Positions 8,165 to 16,670 of a stretch of 64,000 bases of DNA are shown here, in pieces (position 1 is the first letter of the stretch; each line of letters opens with the position of its first letter). Made by a program: the position numbers and the translations under genes. The stretch is taken from NCBI RefSeq assembly GCF_019956415.1, contig NZ_JAHBDK010000053.1, forward strand, positions 182,162-246,161, given 5' to 3'. Under the pieces are notes generated by a model. It searched no databases. It saw only the letters and a program-made list of their open reading frames with translations, and was not told the DNA's origin. Source of the stretch: Pseudomonas sp. GL-B-19. GTDB lineage: Bacteria; Pseudomonadota; Gammaproteobacteria; Pseudomonadales; Pseudomonadaceae.

Positions 8165-9318
8165 TTCTTTTTCCCCGGCAGGATGCCCATGAGTTTGCAG
8201 ATGATCCCCAGCATGATTTCGTCGGCGCCGCCGCCAATCGACACCAGCCGCACGTCGCGATATGCACGGGCGACCGGGTTGTCCCACATGAAACCCATGC
8301 CACCCCAATATTGCAGGCAGCTGTCGCTGACTTCACGGCCCAGACGCCCGGCCTTGAGTTTGGCCATGGAGGCCAGGCGGGTGACGTCCTGGCCTTTGAT
8401 GTATTGCTCGGTGGCCTGATAGACCAGCGCCCGCAGGCATTCGATTTCGGTTTGTAGCTCTGCCAGGCGGAAGTGAATGACCTGGTTGTCGATCAGCGCA
8501 TTGCCGAAGGTCTTGCGTTCCTTGCAGTACTCAATGGTGCTGTCGACGCAGTACTCCAGGCCCTTGATCATGTTCGCCGCGCCGAACAGGCGTTCCTCCT
8601 GGAATTGCAGCATTTGCATCATGAACCCGGCGCCTTCATGGCCAATGCGGTTGCGCTGCGGCACGCGCACATTGTCGAAAAACACCTGGGCGGTTTCCGA
8701 GCTGCGCATGCCGAGCTTGTCCAGGTGCGAACTGAGGCTGATGCCTGGCGTGTTCATCGGCACCATGATCAGTGACTTGTTGATGTGCGGTTTGTCGTCC
8801 GACGTGTTGGCCAGCAGGCAGATGAAATCGGCGCTGGGCGAGTTGGTGATCCACATCTTGCTGCCGTTGATCACATAGTCGTCGCCGTCCTTGCGGGCGA
8901 TGGTTTTCAGCCCGGCGACATCGGAGCCGGCACCGACTTCAGAGACGCCAATGCAGCCGACCTGTTCACCGGTAATGGCCGGGCGCAGAAACTCATCGCG
9001 CAACTCATCGGAGCCGAACCGCGCCAGCGCCGGGGTGCACATGTCGGTCTGCACGCCGATGGACATCGGAATGCCGCCGCAATGGATGGTGCCGAACTCT
9101 TCGGCCGCGACGATCGAATAGCTGTAGTCGAGCCCCATGCCGCCGAATTTTTCCGGTTTGGAGATTCCTAATAAACCGAGATCACCGGCCTTGCGGAAGA
9201 TGTCATGGATCGGAAAACGTCCGGCCTTTTCCCACTCCTCGACGTGAGGGTTGATCTCGTGATCGACGAATTGGCGGATGGTGCGACGCAGTGCTTCGTG
9301 TTCCTGGGTGAAGATCAT
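8161..9318 (-). CDS. atuD: Citronellyl-CoA dehydrogenase (acyl-CoA dehydrogenase family)
   Basis: 385 residues. N-terminal helical domain, central beta domain with the FAD/substrate motif CIGVSEVGAGSDVAGL and KMWITNS, and C-terminal helical domain ending in YWGGMGFMWDNPVARAYRD. At the position of the usual medium-chain catalytic Glu there is Asp, while a Glu (about residue 242 in QFQEERLFGA) occupies the helix-G position used by isovaleryl-CoA dehydrogenase. That fits an enzyme for beta-methyl-branched acyl-CoA. AtuD oxidises citronellyl-CoA to geranyl-CoA. It overlaps atuE by four bases. Confidence 0.86.
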   Translation of the reverse strand: MIFTQEHEALRRTIRQFVDHEINPHVEEWEKAGRFPIHDIFRKAGDLGLLGISKPEKFGGMGLDYSYSIVAAEEFGTIHCGGIPMSIGVQTDMCTPALARFGSDELRDEFLRPAITGEQVGCIGVSEVGAGSDVAGLKTIARKDGDDYVINGSKMWITNSPSADFICLLANTSDDKPHINKSLIMVPMNTPGISLSSHLDKLGMRSSETAQVFFDNVRVPQRNRIGHEGAGFMMQMLQFQEERLFGAANMIKGLEYCVDSTIEYCKERKTFGNALIDNQVIHFRLAELQTEIECLRALVYQATEQYIKGQDVTRLASMAKLKAGRLGREVSDSCLQYWGGMGFMWDNPVARAYRDVRLVSIGGGADEIMLGIICKLMGILPGKKK

Positions 9319-9336
9319 TTTTATTGTTCTCCTTGA

Positions 9337-9384
9337 TCGTTCCCACGCTCTGCGTGGGAATGCAGTCTTAGACGCTCTGCGTCG
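9337..9384. repeat. Short palindromic repeat between atuC and atuD
   Basis: Two consecutive palindromes, TTCCCACGCTCTGCGTGGGAA and GACGCTCTGCGTC, fill most of the 66-base gap. This is a second repeat class common in P. fluorescens-group genomes, distinct from the GCGAGCAGGCTCGC REP. It may form a hairpin in the atu messenger RNA. Confidence 0.75.
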
Positions 9385-11001
9385 TCAAAATCTAGCGACG
9401 CCAAAACTGTTGGTTTGCAGCGGCCGCACGTCGGCCTCGTGGCATATATCCAGCAAGTAGCCGAGCAATGTCCGGGTGTCCCGCGGATCGATCAGCCCGT
9501 CGTCCCACAAATTGGCACTGCCATAGAGGGCGGTGGACTGACTGTCGAGTTTCTGCGCGGTGACCTGTTCGAGCATGTCGAGCATTTTCGGGTCCGGCAC
9601 CAGACCGTCCTTGAGCTGTTTGGCTTCGGTGACGATTCGCAGCACCTTGCCGGCCTGAGCGCCGCCCATCACAGCGGTGCGACTGTTGGGCCAGGCGAAG
9701 ATGAAACGCGGGTCTAGGCCGCGGCCGCACATGGCGTAGTTGCCGGCGCCATAGGAACCGCCGACGACAATCGTCAGTTTCGGCACCCGCGCGTTCGCCA
9801 CCGCTTGAATCATCTTCGCGCCGTGCTTGATCACGCCTTGTTGTTCCGACTCGGTGCCGACCATGAACCCGGTGGTGTTGTGGAAAAACAGCAGCGGCGT
9901 CTGGCTCTGGTCGCAGAGCTGGATGAACTGCGCGGCCTTGCTGGCGCCCTTGGGCGTGATCGGGCCGTTGTTGCCGATGAAGCCGCAGGCACGTCCCTGA
10001 ATTTTCAGTTGGCCGCAAACGGTCTGCTGATCGAACTCGCCTTTGAATTCGAGGAAGTTCGAACCGTCGGCGATACGGGCAATGATGTCGCGTACGTCAT
10101 AGGGTTTTTTCGGGTCATCGGGGATCAGGCCCAGCAGCTCGTCAATGGGGTAGAGCGGTTCTTCCCAGCGATGTTCCGGGCGCCAGGGCAACTGATCGTT
10201 CCACGGCAGCAGGCTGACGATTTCGCGCACCTTGCGTACGCCGTCGGCATCGTTCTCGGCCAGGTACTCGGCGGTGCCGGCAGTTTGTGCGTGCATCTCG
10301 GCGCCGCCGAGTTCTTCGTCGGTCGCGACTTCACCGGTCGCCGCTTTCAGCAGTGGCGGGCCGGCGAGAAACAGCTTGGCCTTGCCGCGCACGACCACCA
10401 CGTAATCCGATAAACCTGGCTGATAAGCGCCGCCCGCAGTGGCCGAGCCATGCACCACGGTAATCTGCGGCAGGCCCATGGCCGACATCCGCGCCTGATT
10501 GGCAAAACTGCGCGCGCCTTCGACGAAGATGTCCGCGGCGTAATTCAAGTTGGCGCCGCCGCTTTCGGCGAGGGTGATCACCGGCAGTTTGTTTTCCATG
10601 GCGATCTGTTGCAGGCGCAGGGACTTTTTCAACCCGCTGGGGGAAATGGTGCCGCCCTTGATCGCGCTGTTGTTCGCCACCACCAGCACCCGTACACCGG
10701 ACACGTAACCGATCCCGGCGATCAAACCACCACCGGCCGCGCTGCCGTCCTTATCGTCGTGCAGCTTGTAGCCGGCCAGACTCGCCAGTTCGAGGAACGG
10801 CGCGCCGGGGTCAAGCAGCAGGTTGAGGCGCTCGCGCGGCAGCAGTTGCCCGCGCTTGTCGAATTTTGGCTTGGCTTCGGCCGCCTTGTTCAACAGGTTT
10901 TGTTCGAGCTGGCGAACGTGTTCGATCACGGCCAGCATCGCTGCGCGGTTCTGGGCGAACTGCGCGCTGAACGGGTCCACTTGCGACTGAATCACCGGCA
11001 T
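9385..11001 (-). CDS. atuC: Geranyl-CoA carboxylase, carboxyltransferase beta subunit
   Basis: 538 residues, the usual length for acyl-CoA carboxylase beta subunits. N-terminal carboxyltransferase half (PRERLNLLLDPG, GGTISPSGLKKSLRLQQIA, ESGGANL, GSATAGGAYQPGL) and C-terminal half (GFIGNNGPITPKGASKAAQF, FHNTTGFMVGTESE, GGSYGAGNYAMCGRGLDPRF) with the two oxyanion-hole glycine motifs. It transfers carboxylate from biotin on AtuF to geranyl-CoA. The start lies three bases after the atuB stop. LiuB is the main paralogue it could be confused with. Confidence 0.87.
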   Translation of the reverse strand: MPVIQSQVDPFSAQFAQNRAAMLAVIEHVRQLEQNLLNKAAEAKPKFDKRGQLLPRERLNLLLDPGAPFLELASLAGYKLHDDKDGSAAGGGLIAGIGYVSGVRVLVVANNSAIKGGTISPSGLKKSLRLQQIAMENKLPVITLAESGGANLNYAADIFVEGARSFANQARMSAMGLPQITVVHGSATAGGAYQPGLSDYVVVVRGKAKLFLAGPPLLKAATGEVATDEELGGAEMHAQTAGTAEYLAENDADGVRKVREIVSLLPWNDQLPWRPEHRWEEPLYPIDELLGLIPDDPKKPYDVRDIIARIADGSNFLEFKGEFDQQTVCGQLKIQGRACGFIGNNGPITPKGASKAAQFIQLCDQSQTPLLFFHNTTGFMVGTESEQQGVIKHGAKMIQAVANARVPKLTIVVGGSYGAGNYAMCGRGLDPRFIFAWPNSRTAVMGGAQAGKVLRIVTEAKQLKDGLVPDPKMLDMLEQVTAQKLDSQSTALYGSANLWDDGLIDPRDTRTLLGYLLDICHEADVRPLQTNSFGVARF

Positions 11002-11004
11002 GGC

Positions 11005-11889
11005 TTATTCCTTGTCCTGAAGCACGTCTGGCCCGAGCACTTCTGGTAAGTACGCGCGGTGAAAACCGTTATACGATTCGCTGTTCTGCGCCTTGTGGAT
11101 CGGCCAGGCGCGTCCGCCAAGGCTGGCGGCGCCGTCGATGCGCAAGGTACTGCCGCTGACAAACGCCGCTGCCGGGCTGAGCAGGAACACAATCGCCGCA
11201 CTGATTTCCGATTCGGTACCGATGCGTTTGAGCGGTACGTGTTCGCGCAAGGTTGGAATCACCGCTTTGAAGGCGCCTTCATAAGTGTCCATGCCACTGG
11301 ACGCGACCCAACCTGGCGCCACCGCATTGACCCGCACTCCGGCGTAACCCCATTCAAAGGCAGCGGTCTTGGTCAGGTTATCCATGCCCGAGCGCGCCGC
11401 GCCCGAATGCCCCATGCCGGGCATGCCACCCCACATGTCCGCGAGCATGTTGACGATGGCGCCGCCATGCTTGCTCATGGATTGGTTGAACACTTCCCGG
11501 GCCATCAGGAAACCGCCCACCAGATTGGTGCGCACCACGGTTTCGAAACCTTTCTGATTGATAGAGGCCAGCGGCGCAGGAAATTGCCCGCCGGCGTTGT
11601 TGACCAGCCCGTGTATCGGCCCGTGTTTGCGAATCAGCTCGCTGATCAGGTGCTTGACCGCTTCTTCCTCGCGAATATCGCAGACCGCCCAATCAGCTTT
11701 GCCACCGTCTTCGGCAATCTCGACAGCGACGCTTTTCAACTTGTCGGCCTTGCGCCCAACCAACAGCACATGCGCGCCGAGCGCCGCCAGTTCATGGGCG
11801 GTGCATCGGCCGATGCCGCTGCCGCCACCGGTGACAATGATGGTTTGGCCCGCAAACAAATCGGTTTTGAAAATCGAATCGTAAGCCAT
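11005..11889 (-). CDS. atuB: Short-chain dehydrogenase/reductase AtuB
   Basis: 294 residues. Rossmann nucleotide motif TGGGSGIGR near residue 20 and NNAGG near residue 95 mark an SDR. The catalytic YxxxK is not canonical: the corresponding segment is HSGAARSGMDNLTK, as in peroxisomal trans-2-enoyl-CoA reductase and 2,4-dienoyl-CoA reductase, so the enzyme probably acts on a CoA thioester or uses another acid. AtuB is required for acyclic terpene growth in P. aeruginosa, and its exact step is not settled. It lies 12 bases after the atuA stop. Confidence 0.83.
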   Translation of the reverse strand: MAYDSIFKTDLFAGQTIIVTGGGSGIGRCTAHELAALGAHVLLVGRKADKLKSVAVEIAEDGGKADWAVCDIREEEAVKHLISELIRKHGPIHGLVNNAGGQFPAPLASINQKGFETVVRTNLVGGFLMAREVFNQSMSKHGGAIVNMLADMWGGMPGMGHSGAARSGMDNLTKTAAFEWGYAGVRVNAVAPGWVASSGMDTYEGAFKAVIPTLREHVPLKRIGTESEISAAIVFLLSPAAAFVSGSTLRIDGAASLGGRAWPIHKAQNSESYNGFHRAYLPEVLGPDVLQDKE

Positions 11890-11901
11890 GGCGACAGTCC
11901 T

Positions 11902-13704
11902 CTAGTTGACTTGGTCGGCGATGCGCTGAGGCACCGGAATCTGGATCTCCAGCAGCTGCTGGGCGAAGGCTTTGCCTTGCGGGTCGATCCGCAGGCTGGC
12001 CACGCCACCGCCGCCGAGGGCGTTTTCCAGTAGAAAATTAAGGCTGTGGGTGCCGGGCAGATACCAGCGTCCGACACGTCCGTGAACGGGATCGAGGACG
12101 TGACTCATCCAGTCGACAATGACCTCCGGCGTCAGCGCTTCGGCGATCCACGGCAGGTATTCGGGTTCGCGAGCCATGACCCCGATGTTGCTGTGATTGC
12201 CCTTGTCGCCAGAGCGGGCGACCGCGAGTTTGATCAGCGCCACGCTGGCGTCGGCGCGGTCTGTGGGCTGCGATGGGTCGAACGGGACAGGCAAGTCATC
12301 CGGGTCGAGCACATCGACGGCGGGCAGGGCGCAAGCGTGACGCTGGCCGTTGAAATTAATGTCCAGCGTGCAGGCGGTTTTGTCGATAAGGAAGGAGAAC
12401 AGCCGGATCAGCGGATACACCGTTGGCCGCCCGCCGACGATCCCGGTCAGCCCTGGCGCCATGCCCGTTGCGGCCTGGGCGATTTCCCGGGAGAACACGA
12501 TCAAAGCTTGTTTGCTCGGGTGGCGCACGGCAAGTTTGATCACCACTTCGCGGCTGTCCTGACGCTGGCCATGGGGGCCATACGTGGCCTCGCTGCCCAG
12601 CAGTTCAATGTTCACTTCGCTGTACGGCGCCCAGCCGCGCTGGCTGAAGATCTCCGAGGTCTTGTTGATGATCGCTTCGCTGACCCGCCGCGCCTTGTCG
12701 ACAGCATCGATGCCCGCGATCAGGCAACTGGCGGTGCAGCGAAAACCGTCCAGATACGTCGCGCTGACCTTGTACTGATCGGTCGGCGGCAGGCCTTTGG
12801 CGCCGTGCACCTGAACTGCGTTTTTGCCCTGTTGCTGAAGTTTGACCTGAGTGAAATCGCAGACCACATCGGGCAGCAAGTAAGCTCGCGGATCGCCGAT
12901 TTCATACAGCATTTGCTCGCCGACGGTCAGTGGCGTGACCAGGCCGCCGGAGCCTTCAGGTTTACTGACGATGAACTGGCTGTCGGCGCTGACCTCAACG
13001 ATGGGGAAACCGATGTGTTCGTAATCGGGCACCTCGCGCCAGTCGGTGAAATTGCCGCCGGTGCATTGAGCGCCGCATTCGATGATATGGCCGGCGAGCG
13101 CGGCCTGTGCAAGTTTGTCGTAGTCGTGCCAGGACCAGCCGAATTCGTGCACCAGCGCAGCGCTGACCACGGCGCTGTCGACCACGCGCCCGGTGATGAT
13201 GATGTCCGCGCCCAGGCGCAACGCTTCGACGATGCCTGGCGCACCTAGGTAGGCGTTGGTCGAGACGCACATAGGCGGTAAGGGTGCGCCGCTGAACATT
13301 TCATGGAGGCCAAGGCTGCTCAGCTGTTTGAACTGCGGTTGCAGGTCATCACCCAGCAACACTGCGATTTTCAGCGCCACCCCGGCCTTGTCGCAGGCCG
13401 ATTGCAGCGCGGCGGCGCAGGCCAAAGGGTTGACGCCTCCGGCGTTGCTGATGACGCGGATCTTCTGTTCAGCGAGTTGCCCCAACAACGGGCTGAGGAC
13501 CTCAATGAAGTCGCCCGCATAGCCGGCCTGTGGGTCTTTCATCCTCGCGCCGGCCATGATCGACATGGTGATTTCGGCCAGATAGTCGAAGACCAGATAA
13601 TCCAGACGCCCACCTCCCACCAGTTGCGCAGCGGCAGTCGAGGTGTCGCCCCAAAAGGCGCTGGCGCAGCCGATGCGAATCGTTTTAGGCACAGTCAACT
13701 CCAT
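11902..13704 (-). CDS. atuA: Acyclic terpene utilisation protein AtuA
   Basis: 600 residues from ATG at 13704, which follows a strong GGAGGTGG site. Residues about 10-450 are the AtuA/DUF1446 domain (RIGCASAFWGDTSTAA, ISNAGGVNPLACA, IITGRVVDSAVVSAALVHEF). Residues about 490-590 form the AtuA-like C-terminal domain (LAVARSGDKGNHSNIGVMAR). The protein is cytoplasmic, and its biochemical role is unproven, though citronellol/geraniol growth depends on the cluster in P. aeruginosa. It is first in the atuABCDEF series and divergent from atuR. Confidence 0.9.
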   Translation of the reverse strand: MELTVPKTIRIGCASAFWGDTSTAAAQLVGGGRLDYLVFDYLAEITMSIMAGARMKDPQAGYAGDFIEVLSPLLGQLAEQKIRVISNAGGVNPLACAAALQSACDKAGVALKIAVLLGDDLQPQFKQLSSLGLHEMFSGAPLPPMCVSTNAYLGAPGIVEALRLGADIIITGRVVDSAVVSAALVHEFGWSWHDYDKLAQAALAGHIIECGAQCTGGNFTDWREVPDYEHIGFPIVEVSADSQFIVSKPEGSGGLVTPLTVGEQMLYEIGDPRAYLLPDVVCDFTQVKLQQQGKNAVQVHGAKGLPPTDQYKVSATYLDGFRCTASCLIAGIDAVDKARRVSEAIINKTSEIFSQRGWAPYSEVNIELLGSEATYGPHGQRQDSREVVIKLAVRHPSKQALIVFSREIAQAATGMAPGLTGIVGGRPTVYPLIRLFSFLIDKTACTLDINFNGQRHACALPAVDVLDPDDLPVPFDPSQPTDRADASVALIKLAVARSGDKGNHSNIGVMAREPEYLPWIAEALTPEVIVDWMSHVLDPVHGRVGRWYLPGTHSLNFLLENALGGGGVASLRIDPQGKAFAQQLLEIQIPVPQRIADQVN

Positions 13705-13738
13705 AGCCACCTCCCACTGAAGTGAATCGAGACTACCA

Positions 13739-13790
13739 AGCAAGCGCTTGGTTTGTAAATGCCTGAGATATCTTCTGCCCGAGCGCTTGC
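13739..13790. promoter_or_regulatory. Paired AtuR operator candidates between atuA and atuR
   Basis: A perfect ten-base palindrome CAAGCGCTTG (13741-13750) and a related sequence CGAGCGCTTGCT (13780-13791) share the core AGCGCT, with centres 39 bases apart. AtuR of P. aeruginosa is known to bind two 13-base inverted repeats about 40 bases apart in the same intergenic region, so these are likely the repressor sites. They lie 35-90 bases upstream of the atuA start. Confidence 0.72.
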
Positions 13791-13882
13791 TAGGTTGTCG
13801 TCGCCAGCTTAAATTGCCCGCGCAACCCCGCAGTTTTAGCGGCAAGCGGTGTATTTGATTGATCGACTGTAGGAGAGAACGG

Positions 13883-14509
13883 GTGGACGAGCAAAAAGCC
13901 CTGAGGGTCATGCGTGAATTGGTCGACAACGGCCAATTGACCGACCCGGACAGCGCCCGCGGCAAACTGCTGCAAGTGGCGGCTCACCTGTTCCGCAATA
14001 AAGGTTATGAACGCACCACCGTACGCGATTTGGCGGGTGCGGTAGGCATTCAGTCAGGCAGCATTTTTCATCACTTCAAAAGCAAGGACGAAATCTTGCG
14101 CGCCGTGATGGAAGAGACCATCCGCTACAACATGGCATTGATGCGTGCAGCCCTCGATGAGGCCAACACTGTGCGCGAACGTGTGCTGGCGCTGATTCGC
14201 TGCGAATTGCAGTCGATCATGGGGGGGCGCGGCGAAGCCATGGCGGTGCTGGTCTATGAATGGCGCTCGTTGTCCGAAGACGGGCAGGCGCAGGTGTTGG
14301 CATTGCGTGACATTTATGAAGACATTTGGCTGCAGGTGTTGGGTGAAGCCAAGGAGGCGGGTTTTATTCGCGGCGATGTGTTCATCACGCGTCGCTTCCT
14401 GACGGGCGCGTTGTCCTGGACCACCACCTGGTTTCGCGCAGGCGGCAGCATGAGCCTCGATCAATTGGCCGATGAAGCCTTGATTCTCGTACTGGAAGAA
14501 AAGCAATAA
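13883..14509 (+). CDS. atuR: TetR-family repressor of terpene utilisation
   Basis: 208 residues from GTG at 13883, preceded by AGGAGAG; an in-frame TTG at 13859 lies upstream of that site and is less likely. The N-terminal helix-turn-helix (residues about 25-72, ERTTVRDLAGAVGIQSGSI, FHHFKSKDEIL) is typical TetR, and the C-terminal two-thirds is the ligand-binding helical domain. AtuR represses the divergent atu genes until a pathway intermediate, probably an acyl-CoA, releases it. Confidence 0.88.
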   Translation: MDEQKALRVMRELVDNGQLTDPDSARGKLLQVAAHLFRNKGYERTTVRDLAGAVGIQSGSIFHHFKSKDEILRAVMEETIRYNMALMRAALDEANTVRERVLALIRCELQSIMGGRGEAMAVLVYEWRSLSEDGQAQVLALRDIYEDIWLQVLGEAKEAGFIRGDVFITRRFLTGALSWTTTWFRAGGSMSLDQLADEALILVLEEKQ

Positions 14510-14601
14510 GGTTGTGCCCGCCTAAGGGAACTGGCTAAGTGGCCGAAACCGCCTAGCTTGAATGCATTGATGCGTATTATTTCAGGGAGTGCGTTGTTTT
14601 G

Positions 14602-15396
14602 ATGTCTTCGCCAATCCGGACTGCTTCACGGTTACTGCTGGCATCGCTTACGACGCTATGGGTATTGCCGTCCCACGCTGCGCAAACGGTTCGGGTGGGC
14701 GCCGCCCATTTTCCGCCCTATGCCATCCGCCCGGAATCCGGTGTCGCCACGGGGCTGCTGCCGCAATTGGTCGAGGCTTTGAATCGCCTGCAAAGCGATT
14801 ATCAGTTTGTCCTGGTGCCCACTTCCATTCCCCGGCGCTTCGGTGATTTGAAGCAGGGCCGGGTCGACATGGCGATTTTCGAGAACCCGAACTGGGGCTG
14901 GCAAGATATCCCGCATACCACTGTCGACATGGGCCTGGAAGACGCCGAGATCTTTGTCGCGCAACGCCTGCCGGACCGCCAGCAAAACTACTTTGTCGAG
15001 CTTGGCGGCAAGCGGCTGGCCCTGTTCAGCGGCTATCACTACGAATTCGCCAACTTCAATGCCGACTCGAAATTCCTCGCGCAAAACTACAACGCTACAC
15101 TGACCTATTCCCACGACAGCAACTTGCTGATGGTGCTGCGCGGTCGAGCGGACATTGCCTTGGTAACACGCTCGTATTTTAGTGATTACTTGCTGCACAA
15201 CGACAAAGTCGCCGATCAGCTGCTGGTGTCCCAGCGTATCGATCAGGTCTATCACCACTACGCAATCCTTCGTCCCGCTGCGCCCATCGGTGGTGTGGCG
15301 TTCGGCAAGTTGCTGCAAGAGTTGCGGGATAACGGACAGCTGCTGAAGATTTTCGATCCGTACAAAATTGCCGTGGTGCCGGTGCCCGGTAGCTGA
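14602..15396 (+). CDS. Periplasmic substrate-binding protein, PBP3 (amino-acid type) family
   Basis: 264 residues from ATG at 14602; a TTG directly before it is also possible. A signal peptide covers about residues 1-26, cleaved near SHAAQ. The mature part shows the type-2 periplasmic binding fold (VRVGAAHFPPYAIRP, GLLPQLVEALN, FGDLKQGRVDMAIF, GRADIALVTRSYF, LLQELRDNGQLLKIF). No permease or ATPase gene is adjacent, so it may be an orphan binding protein or a signalling receptor component. It sits between atuR and pvdY without obvious link to either. Confidence 0.8.
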   Translation: MSSPIRTASRLLLASLTTLWVLPSHAAQTVRVGAAHFPPYAIRPESGVATGLLPQLVEALNRLQSDYQFVLVPTSIPRRFGDLKQGRVDMAIFENPNWGWQDIPHTTVDMGLEDAEIFVAQRLPDRQQNYFVELGGKRLALFSGYHYEFANFNADSKFLAQNYNATLTYSHDSNLLMVLRGRADIALVTRSYFSDYLLHNDKVADQLLVSQRIDQVYHHYAILRPAAPIGGVAFGKLLQELRDNGQLLKIFDPYKIAVVPVPGS

Positions 15397-15432
15397 AATC
15401 GCACCACAAGTCGCGTATTGAGCGACTTTCCT

Positions 15433-15456
15433 TAAATTTCCTGCCCCTGCACACGT
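15433..15456 (+). promoter_or_regulatory. PvdS iron-starvation box upstream of pvdY
   Basis: TAAAT, exactly 16 bases, then CGT: the consensus promoter element of the extracytoplasmic sigma factor PvdS. CGT ends 40 bases before the pvdY start, so the gene is expected to be transcribed under iron limitation. Confidence 0.8.
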
Positions 15457-15496
15457 CACTTCGTTGAACTGTCGACGATTATCGTGAGCCCGACCC

Positions 15497-16510
15497 ATGC
15501 CCGATTTGAATGTTCTGACTGACCTGGCCTTGCCATCCGAAGGGATGCTTGTCGCGGATGAAACCGAAAGTCGCCTGCACTTGCATCTGGAAGGGCAGCC
15601 ATTGATCCAGCTGCGCCTGACCCGTGAGCCCGAGTTGCAGGTGCAAGTAGAAGAATACTTTGGCCATCCCGTCGAACAGGCCATCCGGATGGCCTGTTAT
15701 TGGCTGTTTGCCCGTGATCCAGCCTGCCAGCGCCTGACCTGGCAACTCGATGAAATTCCCACACAGGCCCTGCTCAGCGGCTTGCTGATTCCCGGCGAAG
15801 TCGTCGGCCAGTATGACTGCTTACGCACACTGTTCTGGCAATTGCCTCAGCCATGGCTGGGCGAGTTGCTTCCTTCCATTTATCCACAACACAAGGTCAT
15901 CAGCGGTGGCAAACGCCATCCGTTGCGCCCGCTCAAACCGTGCGGTGAAGTCTATCGACGTTTTGATGCGCGTCTCGGTGCCTGGATTTCCCTGCGCACG
16001 GTGGACATTGAACAGGACCTGGAGCGTTTCAATCGCTGGCAGAACAACCCGCGCGTAGCGAGTTTCTGGCAGGAGGAGGGCAGTCTCGAACAGCATCGCG
16101 ACTACCTGAACAAACTGGCGGCGGGCCCGCACACGGTGACCCTGATCGGCTGTTTCGATGATCAGCCGTTTGCCTATTTTGAAGCGTATTGGGCCAAGGA
16201 AGATCGCATCGCACCGTTCTATGACGCCGGCGATTATGACCGTGGCATTCACATGCTGGTGGGTGAAGAAAACCACCGTGGTCCACACAAAGTGGCGAGC
16301 TGGTTATCGGCGCTGGTGCATTACCTGTTTCTCGACGATCCGCGCACGCAACGGGTGGTGGCCGAACCTCGCGCCGACAACGCCAGGATGATCGGGCACA
16401 TGCAGGGCCAGGGCTTTTACTGCGAGAAAGAGTTCGACTTCCCGCATAAACGCGCGGCGTTGATGGTGTTGGGGCGGGAGCGGTTTTTTGATCGGTGCCG
16501 GTTGGCTTGA
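15497..16510 (+). CDS. pvdY: Hydroxyornithine acetyltransferase-type GNAT enzyme of pyoverdine synthesis
   Basis: 337 residues. The C-terminal half (about 165-330) is a GNAT domain of the IucB/RhbD siderophore acyltransferase class (FNRWQNNPRVASFWQEEG; HMLVGEENHRGPHKVASWL; RVVAEPRADNARMIGHMQ). The N-terminal half resembles the extension found in the same siderophore family. Members acetylate N5-hydroxyornithine or a hydroxylamine precursor. Position beside pvdS and pvdL and a perfect PvdS box upstream support the name pvdY. The exact acyl acceptor depends on the pyoverdine made by this strain and cannot be read here. Confidence 0.72.
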   Translation: MPDLNVLTDLALPSEGMLVADETESRLHLHLEGQPLIQLRLTREPELQVQVEEYFGHPVEQAIRMACYWLFARDPACQRLTWQLDEIPTQALLSGLLIPGEVVGQYDCLRTLFWQLPQPWLGELLPSIYPQHKVISGGKRHPLRPLKPCGEVYRRFDARLGAWISLRTVDIEQDLERFNRWQNNPRVASFWQEEGSLEQHRDYLNKLAAGPHTVTLIGCFDDQPFAYFEAYWAKEDRIAPFYDAGDYDRGIHMLVGEENHRGPHKVASWLSALVHYLFLDDPRTQRVVAEPRADNARMIGHMQGQGFYCEKEFDFPHKRAALMVLGRERFFDRCRLA

Positions 16511-16517
16511 TGTTTAA

Positions 16518-16548
16518 GGCTCAAGACCTGTACCGGTCTTGAGTCAGC
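16518..16548 (+). terminator. Hairpin after pvdY
   Basis: CTCAAGACC pairs with GGTCTTGAG across a six-base loop, starting eight bases after the pvdY stop. There is no T tract, so it is a candidate terminator or 3'-end stabiliser. Confidence 0.5.
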
Positions 16549-16549
16549 C

Positions 16550-16648
16550 ATCGCCGGCAAGCCGGTCTCGCTCCCACAGTGGATCTGCTGTGAGCACACT
16601 ATTTGTGAACACTGGAGATCCAATGTAGGAGTGAGCCTGCTCGCGATG
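16550..16648. repeat. REP pair between convergent pvdY and pvdS
   Basis: A diverged copy (CGCCGGCAAGCCGGTCTCGCTCCCAC) faces an inverted copy (GTAGGAGTGAGCCTGCTCGCGA) about 50 bases away. The first has a GCCGGC core in place of the usual GCAGGC, so the pair is degenerate. Confidence 0.75.
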
Positions 16649-16670
16649 GGGGCACCACAGAATCCAGATC

